Shown: piece by piece, positions 60,263 to 64,000 of the stretch
Layout: each line of letters opens with the position of its first letter
Position numbering within the stretch: the first letter of the stretch is position 1
Assembly: GCA_910575585.1 (NCBI GenBank)
Contig: CAJTGF010000013.1
Location: 715-64,714, forward strand
DNA length: 64,000 nt
Source of the DNA: Clostridiaceae bacterium
GTDB taxonomy: Bacteria > Bacillota > Clostridia > Lachnospirales > Lachnospiraceae
Direction: 5' to 3'
Translations under genes and position numbers: made by a program
The notes under the pieces: generated by a model
The model's input: only the letters and a program-made list of their open reading frames with translations
The model's database searches: none
Told to the model about the DNA's origin: nothing

Positions 60263-60329
60263 GTGAAAATTACATATAAAATCGTAATTATTACTTGAAA
60301 AAAGAATGTGGTAAAAAATCATGTATAAT
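60263..60329 (+). promoter_or_regulatory. LytTR-type operator and promoter of the agr regulatory genes
   Basis: GTGAAAATTACATATAA (60263-60279) and, 21 bp after its start, GTAATTATTACTTGAAA (60284-60300), aligning without gaps to the sites at 46277 and 62892. The -10 box TATAAT is at 60324-60329, 24 bases after the operator, the same spacing as at the peptide operon. Confidence 0.75.
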
Positions 60330-60450
60330 TAATTGGCAGAAATAGTATTTCAAAATGTATAAATATGACTTTAAATAGGAAGTATATATGTATTAAAAAG
60401 TCTTATAAGTAAATGTATTATTAATCTATACATTTTAAAAGGAGATTTTT
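60330..60450 (+). promoter_or_regulatory. Leader of the agr regulatory operon with an inverted repeat
   Basis: AAAATGTATA (60352-60361) and TATACATTTT (60427-60436) are exact inverses flanking the leader. They may be operator half-sites for the HTH regulator encoded just downstream, or fold in the RNA. Confidence 0.5.
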
Positions 60451-60846
60451 ATGATACAAGATTCCAATGAAAGTCATAGTGCGGGTAAAAGAGAAAGTAG
60501 CAAAGTAAGAGAATTAAATACAGACGAAGGTAATTTGTATGTAGAAATAGGGCTGAGATTGCGTAGGATAAGGCGTGAAAAAGATTATACGCAGGAGCAA
60601 ATGGCAGAGATGCTTGGTATTAGTACTGCATATTATGGGAAAATAGAAAGAGGTGTTAATAGTCTTTCGATAAAAAGGCTACACACCTTAAATGTTAAAT
60701 TGGGTATAGATATAACATATCTGATTACTGGTAAAGACAACAATACATTATCTATGGGTCAAATTTTAGCTGAATGTCCAATAAGAAAACGGCACGATTT
60801 AGAGCAGATCATAAAACATGCTTTAAATTTAATGGAGAATACCTGA
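60451..60846 (+). CDS. XRE-family HTH regulator of the agr-like locus
   Basis: A 131-residue protein with a Cro/CI-type helix-turn-helix (IGLRLRRIRREKDYTQEQMAEMLGISTAYYGKIERG) and a short C-terminal helical region. AAAAGGAG precedes ATG 60451. It is co-transcribed with the response regulator that begins 28 bases later. It may repress its own operon through the inverted repeats in the leader. Its position suggests tuning of the quorum-sensing switch. Confidence 0.82.
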   Translation: MIQDSNESHSAGKRESSKVRELNTDEGNLYVEIGLRLRRIRREKDYTQEQMAEMLGISTAYYGKIERGVNSLSIKRLHTLNVKLGIDITYLITGKDNNTLSMGQILAECPIRKRHDLEQIIKHALNLMENT

Positions 60847-60874
60847 GCTTAATTTGCTTAAAGGAATGATGAAA

Positions 60875-61603
60875 ATGATCGAAATAGCTATTTGTGATGA
60901 TGAAAAAGTAATAACTTCTGATATAGAAGAACGTATAAGAGCAATTAGTAAAAAATTATGTGTATCAATAAATATAGATGTGTTCTTTGATGGATTAACA
61001 TTGACGGATTATATTATAAATCAGAAAGCAAAGTATGATATTATCTATATTGATATAGAGATGAAAAGTGAAAATGGGGTAGATGCTGCCAGAAAAATCA
61101 GACTGTTTGACAAAGATGTATTATTGATTTATGTGACAAATCATGAAAGTTTTGCAAAAGAAGTATTTGAAGTATCTGCATTTCGCTTTATTACAAAACC
61201 TATTTCAAATGAAATATTTGAAAAGTATTTCATAAGTGCAATAGATAAAATTAGACAGACACCACATTTTTTTCAGTTTCAATACAATAAAGTACATTAC
61301 AGATTGCCACTCAATCAAATAATATATTTTCAAAGTGATAAGAGAGTAACATATATTAATATTGGAACGGAAATTAGAAAGTGCTATGAAAAATTAAATT
61401 CGATTGAGCAAAATTTGAAGCAAAAGGGGATTTATTTTTTTAGAACACATCAATCTTTTTTAGTTAATCCCAAATACGTTGAAGTATATATGTATGATAC
61501 AATGCAATTACATGATGGGACAGTGTTAAGTATTAGTGAAAATCGAAGAAAAACTGTTAATGAATTATACTGTAAGATAAAAGGAGATTCGATAATTGTT
61601 TAG
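60875..61603 (+). CDS. agrA: AgrA-like LytTR response regulator
   Basis: A 242-residue regulator with a CheY-like receiver (IEIAICDDEKVI; phosphoacceptor Asp in IIYIDIEMKSENG) and a C-terminal LytTR DNA-binding domain (YRLPLNQIIYFQSDKRVTYI; FFRTHQSFLVNPKYV). LytTR proteins bind paired repeats 21-22 bp apart, the architecture of the three operators in this window. ATG 60875 was chosen because AAAGGA lies nine bases upstream. It overlaps the kinase gene by eight bases. Confidence 0.88.
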   Translation: MIEIAICDDEKVITSDIEERIRAISKKLCVSINIDVFFDGLTLTDYIINQKAKYDIIYIDIEMKSENGVDAARKIRLFDKDVLLIYVTNHESFAKEVFEVSAFRFITKPISNEIFEKYFISAIDKIRQTPHFFQFQYNKVHYRLPLNQIIYFQSDKRVTYINIGTEIRKCYEKLNSIEQNLKQKGIYFFRTHQSFLVNPKYVEVYMYDTMQLHDGTVLSISENRRKTVNELYCKIKGDSIIV

Positions 61604-62891
61604 TTATAAGACAAATTTACTGTTATATATTATAGCAACTTTTATTTGCATTATTATTTTAAACGTTTACTTTTCAGGATTTTTTCAAAAGCGAAAAAGA
61701 GTGGCTAACTGGATCATATATTTTGTATATATGGCATGGCAGATGTTTTTATTTACAGAGTCTAACTTTCCTTCCTACATAAATTTGGCCGTTGGATTGA
61801 TTTTGAATAGTTTGGTTTCGCTAATTTGCTTTAAGGGAAGTGCTATTCAAAAAGTTGCATTGTCCGGTATACTAAGTATTTTGTGGACGCTATCAGAATT
61901 TTTAGTTGGTTATTTTTTTATAGCGTTGGGTATGGATTATCAATATCCTCAAGCAGTAGGAGCATTGATTTCAGAAATTATTGTTTTAATTTTGATATAC
62001 TGTTTGAGTAGATATTTTCAAATTGAGAATATAAAAAATTTACCTATGAAATGTTATCTTATGCTTTTATTTTTACCCATTGGTAGTCTGTTTATTGTTT
62101 ACAAAATCTTTATGTATGGAAGTTTACTGGAACAGGGATTAGCAATAAAAGAATCAGCAATATGTGTAATAATAATGTTGTTCATTAATTTTCTGGTTTT
62201 TAGATTATGTTTGTTATTAGCTGATGAGCTAGTTCTGAGGAGATATAATGCTGTATATACACAACAGTTAGAAATATATAGCAAGAATATTCAAGAAAAT
62301 AAAATTGCGATGGCAGAATATCATAATGCGAAACATGATATAAAACAACATTTTATTTCATTATTATGTATGTTACAAAAACAACAGTATGAAATGGCGG
62401 AAGAATATTTAGATAATCTAGTTGAGGATAATAGGAAAAACTGGAATATATCCAGAACGGAAAACTTGATTGTTGATGCGATTATTAATGCTAAGTATTC
62501 TTTGATGAAAACACTTGGAATTGAGTGTTTTGTTGATGTACATATACCTGTATGGCTTCCGTTTGAAATGGCTGATCTCAGTGTATTAATTGGCAATGTC
62601 TTAGACAATGCCATTGAGGCAAACAATGCTGAAATGAAGAATAAGTATATAAAAATATATATGGCATATGACAAAAACATCTTAATCACTACAGTCATAA
62701 ATTCATATGATGGTGAGTTAATAAAAGATAAAACTGGAAGGATTCTAACTCGGAAACCAGATAAGTCTACTCATGGATTTGGATTAAGATCTATTGAAAA
62801 AATTGTACATAAATATCATGGATCGGTAGTAATAGAAAATACCCAAGAGGAATTTAAAATTATATTTATATTGATTGATAACAAAAGATAG
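61596..62891 (+). CDS. agrC: AgrC-like GHKL sensor kinase
   Basis: A 431-residue membrane kinase. The first ~210 residues hold about six transmembrane segments. The cytoplasmic part has the phosphoacceptor region KHDIKQHF and a GHKL ATPase domain (LIGNVLDNAIEANN; HGFGLRSIEKIVHKYHG). It would sense the processed AgrD peptide and activate the LytTR regulator. TTG 61596 lies eight bases inside agrA after AAAGGAG. Confidence 0.88.
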   Translation: MFSYKTNLLLYIIATFICIIILNVYFSGFFQKRKRVANWIIYFVYMAWQMFLFTESNFPSYINLAVGLILNSLVSLICFKGSAIQKVALSGILSILWTLSEFLVGYFFIALGMDYQYPQAVGALISEIIVLILIYCLSRYFQIENIKNLPMKCYLMLLFLPIGSLFIVYKIFMYGSLLEQGLAIKESAICVIIMLFINFLVFRLCLLLADELVLRRYNAVYTQQLEIYSKNIQENKIAMAEYHNAKHDIKQHFISLLCMLQKQQYEMAEEYLDNLVEDNRKNWNISRTENLIVDAIINAKYSLMKTLGIECFVDVHIPVWLPFEMADLSVLIGNVLDNAIEANNAEMKNKYIKIYMAYDKNILITTVINSYDGELIKDKTGRILTRKPDKSTHGFGLRSIEKIVHKYHGSVVIENTQEEFKIIFILIDNKR

Positions 62892-62959
62892 GTAAAAGTT
62901 ACATATAACCTCGTAAAAGTTACATGGAAAAAAATTAATGATAAAAATGAGTGTATGAT
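62892..62959 (+). promoter_or_regulatory. LytTR-type operator and promoter of agrD-agrB
   Basis: Two identical 13-bp repeats, GTAAAAGTTACAT, at 62892-62904 and 62913-62925, exactly 21 bp apart. A -10-like TATGAT lies at 62954-62959. This is the best-conserved of the three sites and defines the consensus. Confidence 0.82.
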
Positions 62960-63002
62960 TACTAAAAAAATAATAATAAAATATATCTAGGGAGGGACTA
63001 AT

Positions 63003-63146
63003 ATGAAATGGATAAAAAATAATCTTCAAAACGTTATGTGTTTAATTGCAATGATGTTTAGCGTGATGGCTGCAAACTCTCGTTGTATGTGTATTTATCA
63101 TGACTTGGAGAAGCCAGAAGAATTAAAACGCTTAAGGAAGTTTTAA
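63003..63146 (+). CDS. agrD: AgrD-like cyclic peptide pheromone precursor
   Basis: A 47-residue peptide. The N-terminus is amphipathic (MKWIKNNLQNVMCLIAMMF). A small-residue stretch leads to SRCMCIY, then the acidic tail HDLEKPEELKRL, which fits AgrD precursors (compare DEPEVPKEL in S. aureus). C28 with four following residues (CMCIY) gives the five-residue thiolactone ring typical of AIPs; C30 is a second possible ring start. GGGAGGG lies before ATG 63003. It is one base upstream of agrB. Confidence 0.85.
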   Translation: MKWIKNNLQNVMCLIAMMFSVMAANSRCMCIYHDLEKPEELKRLRKF

Positions 63147-63147
63147 C

Positions 63148-63720
63148 ATGGATTTTTTAGTAACTGCATTGATGGGTTTTATATGTAAAAACAAGGATTT
63201 GTCTAAGGAAGATTATAAAATTTATCAATATGGATTACAAGCGTGTTTAGAAATGATGTTTTGTTTTTTAGTGTGTTTTGTTATAGCGCTCAAAATGAAA
63301 ATGCTAAAAGAATGTATACTGTTCTTTGGCATTTTCATTTCTACGAGATCGTATATTGGTGGAATACATATGAAAAACTATTGGCATTGTTTTACTATTT
63401 CATGTGGTGTTTTTACATTTGTACTTTATTTGACTAAGTATTTTATAATGAGTGATATGAATGCTTTCTTATTGATTTTGGCTTCGATTAGCATAATATA
63501 CTATTTGGAATATAGTTGCCAATTTAATGATTATGTTTCCAAAGAGGAACGAAATTTTTATAGAAATAAAATGAATATTATTTTATGTGGTTGGGTTATT
63601 GTTTTTATTGTATTGATTATTTTTCGACTTCATTCCTTATTGACGTTAAGTGCATATGCTTTTTTGAGTATTATGTTTTCTAAAAAAGCCGAATTAATAA
63701 AAAATAAAATACAAAAATGA
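63148..63720 (+). CDS. agrB: AgrB-like peptide-processing membrane protease
   Basis: A 190-residue membrane protein with about five to six hydrophobic segments and the AgrB catalytic block RSYIGGIHMKNYWHC: H74 and C81, the same seven-residue spacing as H77/C84 of S. aureus AgrB. It would cleave the AgrD tail and form the thiolactone. The order agrD-agrB is inverted compared with S. aureus but common in Clostridia. Confidence 0.9.
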   Translation: MDFLVTALMGFICKNKDLSKEDYKIYQYGLQACLEMMFCFLVCFVIALKMKMLKECILFFGIFISTRSYIGGIHMKNYWHCFTISCGVFTFVLYLTKYFIMSDMNAFLLILASISIIYYLEYSCQFNDYVSKEERNFYRNKMNIILCGWVIVFIVLIIFRLHSLLTLSAYAFLSIMFSKKAELIKNKIQK

Positions 63721-63867
63721 TCTGAAATAACCTGGTCTTTAGTTCTGGAGAGCCAAAACCAAAATTTTATTCTTGTAGGTTAAAATTATTGTTAAGTAAA
63801 CAATCTGAGTTTGTTAATTAAGTTCGACTGGATAATTTTACTGAATAAAGATAATTCTTAAAGATAG

Positions 63868-63902
63868 AAAAAAGGATAGATGATAAATCTATTCTTTTTT
63901 TG
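63868..63902 (+). terminator. Terminator downstream of agrB
   Basis: AAAAAAGGATAGA (63868-63880) and TCTATTCTTTTTT (63888-63900) pair with one G-T wobble around a seven-base loop; the T-run forms part of the stem. It closes the agr locus. The remaining ~100 bases show no gene. Confidence 0.82.
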
Positions 63903-64000
63903 TGAAAGATGTAAAGATATAATAAATGGAGGAGTAATTTTGCATTGTTAGTCTAGCATTTGATAATTATATTTGAAGAATATTATTTTATCACCATTTT

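Noticed and set aside
60026-60322. 98-codon minus-strand open frame as an intact gene
   Set aside because: It runs through the van terminator and the LytTR operator. Only the central fragment looks protein-like.
1-64000. tRNA and rRNA genes
   Set aside because: None was recognized on either strand by reading; a covariance-model scan was not possible.

Overview
The window looks like gut Firmicutes DNA, most likely Lachnospiraceae or a close relative. It carries a Tn1549/CD1108-type integrative conjugative element (ICE), a ruminococcin-like peptide cluster and a vanG-type glycopeptide-resistance operon. No rRNA or tRNA was seen, so the host cannot be fixed further. Apart from one insertion-sequence transposase, all real genes run on the + strand. 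The left ~46 kb has moderate GC. The right ~18 kb is visibly AT-rich and was probably acquired separately.

Layout. (1) 1-3106: a group II intron starts at base 1 with the consensus GTGCG and interrupts the virD4/traG coupling-protein gene; only the 3' exon is in the window. (2) 3416-13520: the small Maff2 gene of the ICE is split by a 9.9-kb mobilizable element with its own relaxase, mobC, replication gene, decayed dnaC, TnpW and large serine recombinase. Joining the flanks at a 5-bp direct repeat GCAAA restores a 71-residue Maff2 exactly. (3) 13524-28972: type IV secretion core (TrbL/VirB6, PrgI, VirB4), a cytosine methyltransferase, a radical SAM protein, a membrane-anchored M23+NlpC/P60 cell-wall hydrolase, DUF4315, DUF4366, an MT-A70 methylase, topoisomerase III and small ORFs. 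(4) 28984-39231: a 3415-residue methylase-helicase with a complete TnpV gene nested in another frame. (5) 39360-46259: a probable GNAT toxin-antitoxin pair, a PAPS-reductase-family protein, accessory ICE proteins, a decayed gene and a strong terminator. (6) 46277-52706: a radical SAM maturase, a 68-residue six-cysteine precursor resembling ruminococcin C, an IS4-family insertion, an ABC exporter and an M16 peptidase. (7) 52780-60076: vanR, vanS, vanW, vanG, vanXY, a split vanT (membrane and racemase halves) and a serine-acetyltransferase-like gene. (8) 60263-63720: an agr-like quorum-sensing locus (HTH regulator, LytTR response regulator, GHKL kinase, AgrD-like peptide, AgrB).

How they work together. 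The strongest new observation is a shared 38-bp operator made of two copies of a GTAAAAGTTACA-like repeat 21 bp apart. It has a TATAAT-like -10 box 24-25 bp downstream and occurs three times without gaps: before the radical SAM/peptide operon, before the agr regulatory genes and before agrD-agrB. This predicts that the agr-like locus controls both itself and production of the ruminococcin-C-like peptide, with a vanG resistance operon between the two, all in the cargo position of an ICE. The IS copy between precursor and exporter may uncouple export from synthesis in this strain.

A second unusual layer is a dispersed palindromic repeat (core ACTTCTGGACAT plus its inverted copy). It lies in frame inside several unrelated ICE genes, reads as TSGHDVQK-like peptides, and has a longer ~49-bp hairpin form. 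The ICE is heavily invaded: intron in virD4, mobilizable element in maff2, nested tnpV, IS in the peptide operon. Its transfer probably depends on splicing and on excision of the inner element.
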